Source of the DNA: G965267335 sp965267335
GTDB lineage: Bacteria; Bacteroidota; Bacteroidia; Cytophagales; JAAEPT01
NCBI GenBank assembly: GCA_965267335.1
Contig: OZ253953.1
Span: 4,402,001 to 4,466,000 of the forward strand
Length of the DNA stretch: 64,000 bases
Direction: 5' to 3'
The position numbers were made by a program, and so were the translations under genes. This document shows positions 7,993 through 17,520 of the stretch, piece by piece. Numbering within the stretch: position 1 is the stretch's first letter; each line of letters begins with the position of its first letter. The notes under the pieces are model-generated. The model searched no databases and had not been told where the DNA came from. It saw only the letters and a list, made by a program, of their open reading frames with translations.

Positions 7993-8607
7993 ATGGAATA
8001 TCCTTCCAAGCTCGTTGAAAATGCAGTGGAGCAAATCGCCAAGCTGCCCGGAATCGGAAAAAAGACCGCACTGCGTCTGGTTCTGCAAATCCTGAAAGAA
8101 GAAGAAGACTACGCACAAGATTTAGCAAGTGCTATCGTTGAACTAAGAACACGAATTGTTTATTGCGAGAAGTGTCATAGTATAGCTGATCAGCCGGTGT
8201 GTCATATATGCTCTAATACAAGAAGGGATGATTCTGTAATTTGTGTGGTCGAAGATACCAAAGATGTACTGGCAATTGAAAATACCAATCAGTACACCGG
8301 AAAATATCACGTGCTGGGAGGAATTATTTCTCCAATAGATGGTATTGGTCCCGATGATCTGAATATCAGCACACTTATGGACCGGGTCCAGGAGGGAACC
8401 GTAAAAGAAATTATACTGGCTATCAGCCCGACTATGGAAGGAGACACAACTTCTTACTACATTACAAAAAAATTACAGCCATTTGGAGTAAGAGTTTCGA
8501 CCATCGCAAGAGGTGTACCAATCGGAGGAGAGCTTGAATATGCCGATGAAATCACCCTTGGCCGAAGCATTGCCACCAGAACCGTTTATCAGATTACTGA
8601 CTCTTGA
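7993..8607 (+). CDS. recR: Recombination mediator protein RecR
   Basis: All parts of the 204-residue family are visible. A helix-hairpin-helix sits near the start (AKLPGIGKKTALRLVL), a zinc finger reads CEKCHSIADQPVCHIC (residues 57-72), the Toprim strand is VICVVEDTKDVLAIEN, and the C-terminal motif is RGVPIGGELEYADEITLGRSI. RecR, with RecO and RecF, loads RecA on SSB-coated gaps. The stop overlaps the TTG start of the next gene (TTGA, 8604-8607). Confidence 0.96.
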   Translation: MEYPSKLVENAVEQIAKLPGIGKKTALRLVLQILKEEEDYAQDLASAIVELRTRIVYCEKCHSIADQPVCHICSNTRRDDSVICVVEDTKDVLAIENTNQYTGKYHVLGGIISPIDGIGPDDLNISTLMDRVQEGTVKEIILAISPTMEGDTTSYYITKKLQPFGVRVSTIARGVPIGGELEYADEITLGRSIATRTVYQITDS

Positions 8608-10610
8608 AAAAACTTTCTGTAATAATTGTTAACTACAACGTCTGTTACTTCCTGGAGCAGGCACTCAAGTCTGTCTTGAAGTCAGCCGAAGGACTGGATG
8701 TTGAGATTATTGTAGTGGACAATAATTCAGTTGATGGCTCCGTCCAGATGATGAAGGAAAAATTTCCTGACATCAAACTCATTGCCAGTGATGAAAATCT
8801 TGGGTTCTCCAAAGCTAATAATCTCGCAATGCGCCAGGCTAAAGGAGAGTATATCTTACTACTTAACCCTGATACCGTGATCGAAGAGCAGACGCTGAGC
8901 AAGTGCTGTGAATTTATGGACGACCATAAAGATGCCGGTGGTTTAGGCGTTAAAATGGTTGATGGCAAAGGACATTTCCTCCCTGAGTCAAAGCGAGGGC
9001 TACCTACTCCCTGGATCGCTTTTTATAAAATATTTGGGTTGGCTCGCTTCTTTCCCAAATCAAAAAAATTCGGTAAGTACCACCTGGGCTACCTGGATAA
9101 AAACAAAACACATGAAATCGAAGTGTTGTCAGGTGCTTTCATGATGATGCGCAAGTCGGTGCTTGATGAGATTGGCCTGTTGGATGAAGATTATTTTATG
9201 TACGGTGAAGATATTGACCTGTCATATCGCATTGTAAAGGCCGGGTACAAAAACTACTACTACCCTGAAACCACCATCATTCACTACAAGGGAGAAAGTA
9301 CAAAAAGAACTTCGATCAACTACGTCTTTATTTTCTATAAGGCGATGATCATTTTTGCTAAAAAACACTTTGCCGGCAAGTCGGCCAAAACATTTGCCTT
9401 TCTAATTAATATCGCCATCTACGCCAAAGCGGGGTTTGAAATCGCAAAGAGGCTAATTAAAAAGGCTGTACTTCCATTATCAGATGCGGCAATAATCTTT
9501 GGAGGACTCTACTTTTTAAAGGAGTACTGGGAGGCAAATCATAAATATGTACTGAACTATGTACAAGAATTCTGGAACAATGGTACTCCCTCAGTCAGTG
9601 AATACCCTTGGCAAATTCTTTGGATCGCTTTCCCATCATACATTGCTGTCTGGTTGCTCTCGGTTTACTTTTCCGGAGGCTACGACAAACCGGTAAAAGC
9701 TTCACGAATAGTACGAGGTGTATTAATAGGCACCATTCTTATTGCTGCCGGAACCAACTTTTTGAGTAATGATCTGCGCTTCTCGAGAGCTCTTATCATA
9801 CTGGGCGCGGCCTGGACCGTAGCAGCCCTTATCCTGAGCAGACTTATCATACAGCTAGTCAAGTATAAAAACCTTCACCTGGGTCAGGAAAAAATCAAGC
9901 GGATTGCCATTATCGGTAGTGAAAGCGAATCAGCCAGAGTTACTGGTCTACTAAAGGACTTTGATAAAACCACCTCAACGGTTGGCCATATCAGCTTAAA
10001 TACACCTAACAATCCAGGGAAAGACTATCTCGGCAACTTAAAGCAGATCAACGAAATCATTGAAATCTATGACATCAATGAAATAGTATTTTGTTCGAAG
10101 GACATTCCAGCCAACAAAATTATCGAATGGATGACCAGAGTAAACAACAAACTCATTGATTTTAAAATAGTGCCCGATGAGAGCAATTACGTCATTGGCT
10201 CCAATTCTAAGGTATCGGCCGGAGAGTTTTATACTGTAAATATTGAACTCAACCTACTTCATAAATCGACACAACGAAATAAAAGAGTACTGGATATCAT
10301 GGTAAGCTTGTTATTCATTCTGTTGAGTCCCATACTGATGTGGTTCACCAAAAAACCACTGACGTTCTTAAAAAACTGTTTAACTGTTCTGGGAGGTCGA
10401 AGAACCTGGGTGAGCTTTTCTTCACAGGGTCAACATAATTTACCAAGAATACGCCCGGGCATTATCACACCATCCAGTTACATCAAGCAAACAAACCTGG
10501 ACCAGAATACAATCAAAAGACTCGATATGCTCTATGCGCGGGACTACAGACCTTCTTTTGATATTAGTCTTTTAATAAAGTCTTTTCGAAATTTAGGCCG
10601 TTCAATTTGA
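8604..10610 (+). CDS. GT2 glycosyltransferase fused to a sugar-phosphotransferase-like membrane module
   Basis: Residues 1-240 are a GT2 enzyme: SVIIVNYN, VDNNSVDGSV, LLLNPDT as the DxD-equivalent, GAFMMMRKSVLDEIG and DEDYFMYGEDIDLSYR. About four hydrophobic segments follow (roughly 260-415). Then comes a Rossmann-like unit (KRIAIIGSESESARVTGLL) and a C-terminal part with KRVLDIMVSLLFILLSP and GGRRTWVSF...LPRIRPGI, which resembles the end of polyprenyl-phosphate sugar-1-phosphate transferases but is shortened. The start is TTG 8604 overlapping the recR stop; no ATG lies near MKKLSVIIVNYN. It probably acts in surface glycan assembly. Confidence 0.8.
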   Translation: MKKLSVIIVNYNVCYFLEQALKSVLKSAEGLDVEIIVVDNNSVDGSVQMMKEKFPDIKLIASDENLGFSKANNLAMRQAKGEYILLLNPDTVIEEQTLSKCCEFMDDHKDAGGLGVKMVDGKGHFLPESKRGLPTPWIAFYKIFGLARFFPKSKKFGKYHLGYLDKNKTHEIEVLSGAFMMMRKSVLDEIGLLDEDYFMYGEDIDLSYRIVKAGYKNYYYPETTIIHYKGESTKRTSINYVFIFYKAMIIFAKKHFAGKSAKTFAFLINIAIYAKAGFEIAKRLIKKAVLPLSDAAIIFGGLYFLKEYWEANHKYVLNYVQEFWNNGTPSVSEYPWQILWIAFPSYIAVWLLSVYFSGGYDKPVKASRIVRGVLIGTILIAAGTNFLSNDLRFSRALIILGAAWTVAALILSRLIIQLVKYKNLHLGQEKIKRIAIIGSESESARVTGLLKDFDKTTSTVGHISLNTPNNPGKDYLGNLKQINEIIEIYDINEIVFCSKDIPANKIIEWMTRVNNKLIDFKIVPDESNYVIGSNSKVSAGEFYTVNIELNLLHKSTQRNKRVLDIMVSLLFILLSPILMWFTKKPLTFLKNCLTVLGGRRTWVSFSSQGQHNLPRIRPGIITPSSYIKQTNLDQNTIKRLDMLYARDYRPSFDISLLIKSFRNLGRSI

Positions 10611-10613
10611 TAG

Positions 10614-11593
10614 ATGAAAAAATTTATTCAGACTTATACCGGCTCATTAAGAAGGCTAAAATTACTGTACTCTGTCTATAACTTACTCCACCCGTCCAAA
10701 CTCAAACGCTACAAATCCAATTTAAAGAAATACGGCATTAAGAAATCATGGTATGGTACTGTATCAAGTAATGATTTCAAGCATCTCCCGCAAGAACTGC
10801 CCTGGCTGGATCGCGATGTGAAGGAGGAAGATATTCGCACAAAAGCTGGCTTCGATAAATTCTCAACTGAAGTACAAAAGCAAATTCTTAACTGGAACAA
10901 AAATGGATATATTATTCTCAGAAACTTTTTCAATACCGAAGAAGTAGATCAAATGAATACTGAGGTTGACAAAATGCTCAATGAAAAGTCAGTCAAATTC
11001 AACTACTCAGGCCGTAAAATTATGTTTGCTTTCAAGGAGTCTCAGATTATTGAGAAGTTTGCTAATAATCCTGACCTCATCCAAATATTGAATTTCATCC
11101 TTGACCGGGAAGTGGAACCGTTCTCCAGTATCAACTTCAAAAAGGGAAGCGAACAAAAGCTCACTCCGATTACGTGCATATGACTACCTACCCTCCCGGC
11201 AATCTGATAGCAGCGTGGATGGCCTTCGAAGATGCAGACCTGGACAATGGTACGATTTATTATCACCCCGGTAGCCACAAACTGCCTTATGTGCTCAACC
11301 CAGATTTTAATCACGGGGGAACCAAAAGAAAAATCGGAGCCCAGGCCTATAAAATGTATGAACAAAAAATGGAGGAGGTAATTGAAAACAACAATTTCGA
11401 AAAAGTTGATTTTATTGCTAAGAAAGGAGATGTGTTTATCTGGCATGGTAATTTACTTCATGGAGGAAATCCCATACTAGATTCAGGCAGAACCCGCAAG
11501 AGCATGGTGGTTCACTACTTCCCGAAAGATGTCGTTGCATACCACGAAATCACCCAGCGCCCCGCACTGATCGACTTTAAGCCAACTTTGTAA
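10614..11593 (+). pseudogene. Phytanoyl-CoA dioxygenase-like gene, frameshifted
   Basis: Two adjacent frames together encode a complete protein of about 326 residues. Frame one (10614-11183) gives the N-terminal half with NGYIILRNFFNTEEVDQMN; frame two (through 11593) gives the second iron/2-oxoglutarate half, with NGTIYYHPGSHKLPY and FIWHGNLLHGGNP plus the Arg of SGRTRKSMVVHYF. A single missing base near 11160-11162 separates them. In the corrected frame the junction reads HSDYVHMTTYPPGN, which contains the HxD iron ligand. The reading is therefore broken exactly at the catalytic motif. Either the gene has decayed recently or this is a sequencing error. It lies 3 bp after the GT2 gene. Confidence 0.8.
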
Positions 11594-11743
11594 GCTGTAA
11601 ATATTATTTATAAAAGGTCTTTAGAGCAAAATCAACGCCTATGTTAAGTACCTATTTCAAAGTGATTTATACACTGAACAGATATATATTGCATGAAGCA
11701 GGTTAAATGCATAAATTCGCACTCCTTTTAAACACATAAATTA

Positions 11744-12967
11744 ATGAGTACTGTAGTAGAAGCTAATCCCCTATCCGACAGGATAAACGCCATGGAACAA
11801 TCCGCAACTCTTGCCATGGCGCAAGCAGCACGAGATTTGGCTGCAAAGGGTGTGGATGTTATCAATTTAAGTGTCGGTGAACCAGATTTCACAACACCGG
11901 AATATATAAAGGAAGCTGCCAAGAAGGCTATCGATGACGGGCATCATTTCTATTCTCCCGTTCCCGGATTTCCTGATCTTCGCGCAGCGATTGCAACTAA
12001 GCTCAAACGGGACAATGATATTGACTGTACAGCAGAAAACATTGTAGTGTCTACAGGCGCTAAGCAAAGTATTGCCAATGTAGTACTGAGCCTTATCAAT
12101 CCGGGAGATGAAGTAGTAATTCTTGCTCCTTATTGGGTAAGCTACAAAGACATCGTCCTGTTTGCTGAAGGTAAGCCAGTGATAGTGGAAGGTAAAATCG
12201 AAAATGATTTCAAGCCTACGCTTGCTGACATCGAAGCCGCAGTAAATGAAAATACTAAGCTGATCATGTATTCATCACCAAGCAATCCTGCTGGTACACT
12301 TTTCTCTAAAGAGGACCTTGAAGGAATCGCTTCTGTGGTATCAAAATATGATAACCTTTACGTGATGGCCGATGAAATTTATGAGTATATCAACTATGTA
12401 GGTGGGCACACAAGTATCGGAGCTATTGACTCAGTGAAAGACAGAGTAATCACAGTGAATGGATTCTCCAAAGGTTTCGCAATGACAGGATGGAGAGTGG
12501 GATATATCTGCGCTCCAATATGGTTAGCTAAGGCTTGTAACAAGTTTCAGGGACAAGTGACTTCCGGTACCAACTCAGTTACTCAAAAAGCCTGTGTTAC
12601 TGCCCTCGAAGATCATGACAGCCTCAAGCAAGCGACTAATGATATGGCAGCCGCTTATATCAGAAGAAGAGATTTAATCATTAGCTTGTTGAAGGAAGTA
12701 CCCGGAGTAAAAATTAATGTGCCTCAAGGGGCATTTTATATTTTCCCTGATGTAAGCTCATACTTTGGCAAAACAACACCTGAAGGTGATACTATCAATA
12801 CGGCTAGTGACCTCAGTTTGTATATTCTTAACACAGCCCACGTATCATCAGTGACTGGTGATGCATTTGGTGCACCAAATAATATCAGAATGTCATTCGC
12901 GACTTCAGATGAAAAAATTACTGAAGCGATCGAGCGATTGAAAGACTGTTTGGCCAAACTGTCTTAA
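11744..12967 (+). CDS. Class I PLP-dependent aminotransferase (aspartate aminotransferase type)
   Basis: The 407-residue protein has the fold-type I signature. The N-terminus is NLSVGEPDFTTPEYI; the cofactor site shows STGAKQSI, APYWVSY, SSPSNPAGTLF (Asn of the PLP ring) and MADEIYEYI. The Schiff-base Lys is in NGFSKGFAMTGWRVGY, and the substrate-carboxylate Arg is in NIRMSFATS. It transfers the amino group between aspartate (or a related amino acid) and 2-oxoglutarate. The stop codon is directly followed by the ATG of the heptose kinase gene (12968), which in turn overlaps trkH, so the three are one operon. Confidence 0.9.
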   Translation: MSTVVEANPLSDRINAMEQSATLAMAQAARDLAAKGVDVINLSVGEPDFTTPEYIKEAAKKAIDDGHHFYSPVPGFPDLRAAIATKLKRDNDIDCTAENIVVSTGAKQSIANVVLSLINPGDEVVILAPYWVSYKDIVLFAEGKPVIVEGKIENDFKPTLADIEAAVNENTKLIMYSSPSNPAGTLFSKEDLEGIASVVSKYDNLYVMADEIYEYINYVGGHTSIGAIDSVKDRVITVNGFSKGFAMTGWRVGYICAPIWLAKACNKFQGQVTSGTNSVTQKACVTALEDHDSLKQATNDMAAAYIRRRDLIISLLKEVPGVKINVPQGAFYIFPDVSSYFGKTTPEGDTINTASDLSLYILNTAHVSSVTGDAFGAPNNIRMSFATSDEKITEAIERLKDCLAKLS

Positions 12968-13960
12968 ATGCATTTCGATTCATTAAATGACATTTTTCTC
13001 GCTTTTAATAAGTTAAAAGTACTAATCATTGGAGATGTGATGATTGACTCTTACCTCTGGGGTAGAGTCAATCGCATATCACCTGAAGCCCCTGTTCCGG
13101 TAGTAGACGTAAAAGAAAGAGAAAAGCGTCTCGGAGGAGCTGCCAACGTTGCACTGAACATAAAATCTCTTGGTGCTACGCCAGTACTATGTTCTGTGAT
13201 CGGGAACGATGAAGACGGACTTCAATTCCTGGAAATTCTCAAAGAAAACCAACTCTCCAACGAAGGTATGTACATGAGCAACAACCGAATGACCACGGTC
13301 AAGCACCGTATCATTGCTGGAAGTCAACACCTGCTCAGGGTAGACTCAGAGAACACCCACAATCTCAATGCCGAAGAAAAAAATGAACTACTCTCCAGGA
13401 TCAAGCTTCAACTCAACCGTACGGATGTGATCATCTTTGAAGACTATGATAAAGGAGTACTATCAGCAGACCTGATTGAGGAGATAATCAACTTAGCCAA
13501 CGATAGAAACATACCTACCGTAGTTGACCCTAAAAAGAACAATTTCTTAAGCTACAAAAGCTGCACACTATATAAACCTAACCTCAAAGAACTGAGAGAA
13601 GGGTTAAAACTGGAAATTGATGTAAACCAGCTTTCTCAAGTATTTGATGCAGTTACGCGCTTAATGGAGGAGCTTGAGAACAAAATGACACTCACCACCT
13701 TATCTGATAAAGGTGTAATACTCAAATCTCAGGATGAGGAATATCATGCTCCGGCATATTTGAGAGATATTGCTGACGTGTCTGGAGCTGGTGACACAGT
13801 TATATCGGTAGCAGCATTAGGGCTGGCTCTAAATCTCAAACCAAAAGTTTTAGCTAATTTAGCCAATCTGGCAGGCGGGTTAGTCTGCGAGTCTGTGGGA
13901 GTTGTTCCCATCGATAAGGAGAAACTCCTGAAGGAAGCCTCAGCGAGTAATATATTATGA
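12968..13960 (+). CDS. Heptose-7-phosphate kinase-type PfkB carbohydrate kinase
   Basis: The 330-residue protein matches the kinase half of HldE (RfaE domain 1): LIIGDVMIDSYLWGRVNRISPEAPVPVV, RLGGAANVALNIKSLG, FEDYDKGVL, PKKNN, KPNLKEL, and the anion-hole/catalytic motif DVSGAGDTVISV. It phosphorylates D-glycero-D-manno-heptose 7-phosphate at C1 for LPS core precursor synthesis. The nucleotidyltransferase half is absent here, as is usual when it is encoded separately. It lies between the aminotransferase and trkH with 0-4 bp spacing. Confidence 0.88.
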   Translation: MHFDSLNDIFLAFNKLKVLIIGDVMIDSYLWGRVNRISPEAPVPVVDVKEREKRLGGAANVALNIKSLGATPVLCSVIGNDEDGLQFLEILKENQLSNEGMYMSNNRMTTVKHRIIAGSQHLLRVDSENTHNLNAEEKNELLSRIKLQLNRTDVIIFEDYDKGVLSADLIEEIINLANDRNIPTVVDPKKNNFLSYKSCTLYKPNLKELREGLKLEIDVNQLSQVFDAVTRLMEELENKMTLTTLSDKGVILKSQDEEYHAPAYLRDIADVSGAGDTVISVAALGLALNLKPKVLANLANLAGGLVCESVGVVPIDKEKLLKEASASNIL

Positions 13961-15822
13961 ACTGGAAGGAAAGATTAAATCATTATCTCTACGGCAGTAA
14001 GAAAGATGTACTCTTAACACTTCGGTTTGTATCTATTATCAATGCCTTAGCTGCGCTTTCAGTTATCATTTTTAACATTGGGTTTAAGCATGATGCACCT
14101 GAGATTGAGTTTATTCATTGGTTGATGGACTTAATTTTCGGAGTATTTGCAGCCACCTATCTGGTAAAGGTATTCTATAGCTTTAAGCGAAGGCTTTATA
14201 TGAGGGAAACCTGGATGGAAGCCGGTCTGACAGGTATAGTTTTGATTGTTGGTTTCTCCCGATACATCCTCCATATAGACCTGCTTGAAGAAATTTATTC
14301 TAACCCGGCTTATTCATATTACCTGGACGTTTATGATACTGTAATAACCCTTTTCCTCTTGTATTTCATAGGATTCGAGTTTATTAAGGCCAGTAGTATC
14401 TTGAACTCCATTGCCGTAAAACCGGCAGCGACTTTCATTTTCAGTTTTCTATTGCTCATCGCTTTCGGGACATTCTTATTGATGCTACCGGAAATGACTA
14501 CAGTGGCAGCAAAAACCACTGACGCCCACCGCGATGGACACTTTATGACCTGTCTGTTTACGTCAGTAAGTGCATCCTGTGTGACAGGCCTTTCTATGGT
14601 GGACATATCGAGTTTCTATACGACCAAAGGGCACATTATTATTACGGTGTTAATGCAGTTCGGTGGTATTGGTATTGTCACCTTTGCCACATTCTTTGCT
14701 TCATTTTTGAAACAAGGAGTAGGTATAAGGCATCAGGTAGTTATTCAGGACTTTATGGCCAGTGAGTCCTTGTTTTCAGCAACAGGACTTCTTCGACAGG
14801 TTATTTATATGACCATCGTAATTGAGATCATCGCAACAATACTCGTCTACTTCAGCTGGGGAACGGCTTATGAGTTTGACAGTTTTGGTCAAAAGTTAGG
14901 GTACTCCATTTTCCATGCAATTTCTGCCTTTTGTAATGCTGGTTTTACCTTATTTGAAAAAGGACTTATGGACGGACAAATCGAATTTTCCTATCTGCTC
15001 CATATCGTAATCGCAGTGACAATCATTATTGGAGGTATTGGGTTTTCTACGATTCAGGACTTGTTTACCTTCAAGAGCTTGAGAGACAGAATGAAGCACC
15101 CTTGGAAGGAGTGGAAACTAAGTACTCAAATTGCAGTGTTCAGTGCCGGAGCACTAATTGTAGTTGGCGCAATCGTATTTTATCTCCTGGAAAAAGACAG
15201 AACACTTCAGGTAAACCATCTCAGCGGGCTCGAGTCTGCTGTCGAATCATTCTTTCAGTCGGTAACAACCAGAACGGCCGGATTTAATACGGTTGACATT
15301 GGGAAACTAGCCACACCCACTTTAGTATTCATGGTATTTCTGATGTTCATCGGAGCATCATCAGGCTCAACCGGTGGTGGTATCAAGACTTCTACTTTTG
15401 TAATAATTGTCCAATCTGCTGTAGCAACGATCCGGGGAAGAAAAAAAGTTGAAATGGGAAAAAGGAGCATCTCACAGGAATTGATCTATAAAGCCTTTTC
15501 AATATTCTTCTTTGCCATAGCATATAATACAGTGATGATATTTATCCTGTCTATTTCCGAAGCACATATCTTAGGAAGGACCAATCCCTCCACCGGAGAA
15601 GCCTATAATATGGTAAACCTCGTTTTCGAGCAAATCTCAGCTTTCTCAACAGTAGGATTAAGTACTGGTGTCACCTCAGACCTATCCATACTTGGTAAGT
15701 CCTTAATTATGCTTTCCATGTTTGTGGGAAGAGTCGGTACACTTACGCTGGCACTGGCACTGGCTTCAAGGTCAGCGTCAAATCGCTACGAATACCCGAA
15801 TGCTCACTTAATGGTGGGGTGA
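13957..15822 (+). CDS. TrkH/KtrB-type potassium uptake membrane subunit
   Basis: The 621-residue protein has four membrane-pore-membrane repeats. Selectivity-filter-like loops read ASCVTGLSM, AFCNAGFTLF, TRTAGFNTV and FSTVGLSTG, each with the essential Gly. About 200 extra N-terminal residues form additional spans and interhelical loops common in Bacteroidota homologues. It imports K+ together with a cytoplasmic NAD-binding TrkA/KtrA subunit, which is not encoded nearby. Its ATG overlaps the kinase stop (ATGA at 13957-13960) and its stop meets the hemE stop convergently with one base between. Confidence 0.9.
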   Translation: MNWKERLNHYLYGSKKDVLLTLRFVSIINALAALSVIIFNIGFKHDAPEIEFIHWLMDLIFGVFAATYLVKVFYSFKRRLYMRETWMEAGLTGIVLIVGFSRYILHIDLLEEIYSNPAYSYYLDVYDTVITLFLLYFIGFEFIKASSILNSIAVKPAATFIFSFLLLIAFGTFLLMLPEMTTVAAKTTDAHRDGHFMTCLFTSVSASCVTGLSMVDISSFYTTKGHIIITVLMQFGGIGIVTFATFFASFLKQGVGIRHQVVIQDFMASESLFSATGLLRQVIYMTIVIEIIATILVYFSWGTAYEFDSFGQKLGYSIFHAISAFCNAGFTLFEKGLMDGQIEFSYLLHIVIAVTIIIGGIGFSTIQDLFTFKSLRDRMKHPWKEWKLSTQIAVFSAGALIVVGAIVFYLLEKDRTLQVNHLSGLESAVESFFQSVTTRTAGFNTVDIGKLATPTLVFMVFLMFIGASSGSTGGGIKTSTFVIIVQSAVATIRGRKKVEMGKRSISQELIYKAFSIFFFAIAYNTVMIFILSISEAHILGRTNPSTGEAYNMVNLVFEQISAFSTVGLSTGVTSDLSILGKSLIMLSMFVGRVGTLTLALALASRSASNRYEYPNAHLMVG

Positions 15823-15823
15823 T

Positions 15824-16861
15824 CTAGACCTCAAGAGCACTTGCTGAAAACTCTTTCACTGCGTCTATGTAACACTTTACTTTTGAAGCCTCTGTATCAG
15901 GATAAACACCATGCCCTAGGTTAGCAATGTGCCTTTTCCCAAAATCATTGAGCATTTTTTCGGTAGCATTTCTGATTTCCTCTTCAGAACAGTACAATTG
16001 ACAAGGATCAAGGTTCCCTTGAAGTGTTTTATTAGGCCCGATGAGTGCTCTGGATTCCAGCACATCCATATGCCAATCTAAACCGATGACATCACAATTC
16101 AACTTACTCATCGCTGAACGGGCGAAATAGGCTCCTTTGGCAAAAACGATCACGGGCACCTCATTAATGGCATCACAAATCTCCGATATATACCTGAGCC
16201 CGAAAGTTTCATATTGATGAGGAGAAAGTATACCTGCCCAGGAATCAAATACCTGAATAATATCTGCTCCACTTTCAATTTGGGCCTTTAAATAGTTAAT
16301 GGTTGTTTGTGTGATTTTTTCCAAAAGTGCTTGAGCCAAGTCCGGTTCGGTATACAGAAATTTTCTTGCCTTGGAAAATGTTTTCGAGCCGCTACCCTCA
16401 ACCATATAAGAAAAGATGGTCCAGGGAGCCCCTGCAAAGCCTATCAATGGCACCCGGTTATCTAATCTCTGTTTGGTGAGCTCAATGGCCTGACACACGT
16501 ACTCCAACTCACTCTTACCTGCAATTATAAGTTGGTCTACATCACTTTTAGATTCGATTGTTTTCGGAAAATTAGGTCCGCGCCCCTCCTCCATATCGTA
16601 CCTCAAGCCCATTGCCTCCGGAACCTCGAGAATATCAGAAAAAATAATCGCAGCATCAACCCCAAGAATATCTACCGGCTGGATCGTGACTTCTGCTGCA
16701 AGATCAGGAGTATTTACCAACTCCTTGAAACCACTGACACTAGCCCTGACTTCTCGATACTCCGGTAAAATTCTGCCTGCTTGTCGCATCACCCATACTG
16801 GTGTGCGTTCTGTTGAAAGCCCTTGGGCCGCGCGTATTAGTAAATCATTCTTCAAGCTCAT
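15824..16861 (-). CDS. hemE: Uroporphyrinogen decarboxylase
   Basis: The 345-residue protein carries both family signatures, RTPVWVMRQAGRILPEYREVR near the N-terminus and GFAGAPWTIFSYMVEG near residue 140, and the Asp-containing segment AIIFSDILEVPEAMG. It removes four carboxyl groups from uroporphyrinogen III to give coproporphyrinogen III in haem synthesis. It is complete and starts 14 bp after the stop of the upstream secreted-protein gene (16876-17436), so it may be read from that transcript. Confidence 0.96.
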   Translation of the reverse strand: MSLKNDLLIRAAQGLSTERTPVWVMRQAGRILPEYREVRASVSGFKELVNTPDLAAEVTIQPVDILGVDAAIIFSDILEVPEAMGLRYDMEEGRGPNFPKTIESKSDVDQLIIAGKSELEYVCQAIELTKQRLDNRVPLIGFAGAPWTIFSYMVEGSGSKTFSKARKFLYTEPDLAQALLEKITQTTINYLKAQIESGADIIQVFDSWAGILSPHQYETFGLRYISEICDAINEVPVIVFAKGAYFARSAMSKLNCDVIGLDWHMDVLESRALIGPNKTLQGNLDPCQLYCSEEEIRNATEKMLNDFGKRHIANLGHGVYPDTEASKVKCYIDAVKEFSASALEV

Positions 16862-16875
16862 CCGCCAAAATTAGT

Positions 16876-17436
16876 TTATTTCAGCTTAAAAGATTTAAAA
16901 AACTTATCAGAGTCCTTTTCATCACCATATTTACCATCTCCCAGATGCCAGACCTGATACAACCTATTTTCTTTTATGAGACAGAGAATTCGTACGTAAT
17001 ATGTTCCATTATGAGCCTTCCCTCTCAACGCCTTCCACTTTCCCTTAAACTTGAAATGCGTTTGTTCATCGATGACGGTTTCCTGTTTTCCATATGGCTC
17101 AAGCGCACCCAAACCACCATTAAATCCTCCGTTCAACATATCTTCCTGTGTCTGCTCATCCACTTGTGCCATTAATTCCTCCGGCATATCATTATATCCA
17201 ATGACATAAATTTCGGTTGAAGACGCTAGATACATAAACATATGAATTTCTATTGGCCCTACTTCCGTATCCTCAGTCTGGGAAGATTCCTCTGGCATAC
17301 CCGGAAGTTTTATCTCAAAAGCTCCGTGTTCATCTTTAAACTTAATCCACTTGTCTTTGTCTCCCAATGTATATGAGCTGAGCACAACTGAAGCAAAGAC
17401 AAGGGTCAACAATATGCTGTAATTTATTTTTTTCAT
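16876..17436 (-). CDS. Secreted protein, paralogue of the adjacent lipoprotein
   Basis: The ATG at 17436 (MKKINYSILL) is preferred over an upstream in-frame start at 17466 because the latter lies at the neighbouring terminator and the chosen start gives a clean signal peptide. The mature part shares with the protein at 17521-18186 a long run of identical positions: PGMPEESSQ, DVGPIEIHMFM or a close match, VIGYNDMPEELM, GALEPYG, KAHNGTYYV, IKENRLYQVWH, and a final FFKSFKLK. It lacks a lipobox. Function unknown; it is probably a periplasmic or surface protein. Confidence 0.75.
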   Translation of the reverse strand: MKKINYSILLTLVFASVVLSSYTLGDKDKWIKFKDEHGAFEIKLPGMPEESSQTEDTEVGPIEIHMFMYLASSTEIYVIGYNDMPEELMAQVDEQTQEDMLNGGFNGGLGALEPYGKQETVIDEQTHFKFKGKWKALRGKAHNGTYYVRILCLIKENRLYQVWHLGDGKYGDEKDSDKFFKSFKLK

Positions 17437-17463
17437 GGAAAAGCTTTTATAGGGTTTAAGAAA

Positions 17464-17499
17464 CAAAAAAAGGCTGTTTCCAACTAACAGAAACAGCCT
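17464..17499 (-). terminator. Rho-independent terminator between the paralogous genes
   Basis: On the minus strand AGGCTGTTTC (17490-17499) pairs over 10 bp with GAAACAGCCT (17471-17480) and is followed by a U run (17464-17470). It ends the transcript of the lipoprotein gene at 17521-18186. Confidence 0.88.
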
Positions 17500-17520
17500 T
17501 GGTATTGTTTTATATTCAGA

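Noticed and set aside
17434..17466. Upstream start for the secreted protein at 16876
   Set aside because: It would place the N-terminus across the terminator region and before a normal signal peptide. The ATG at 17436 fits better.
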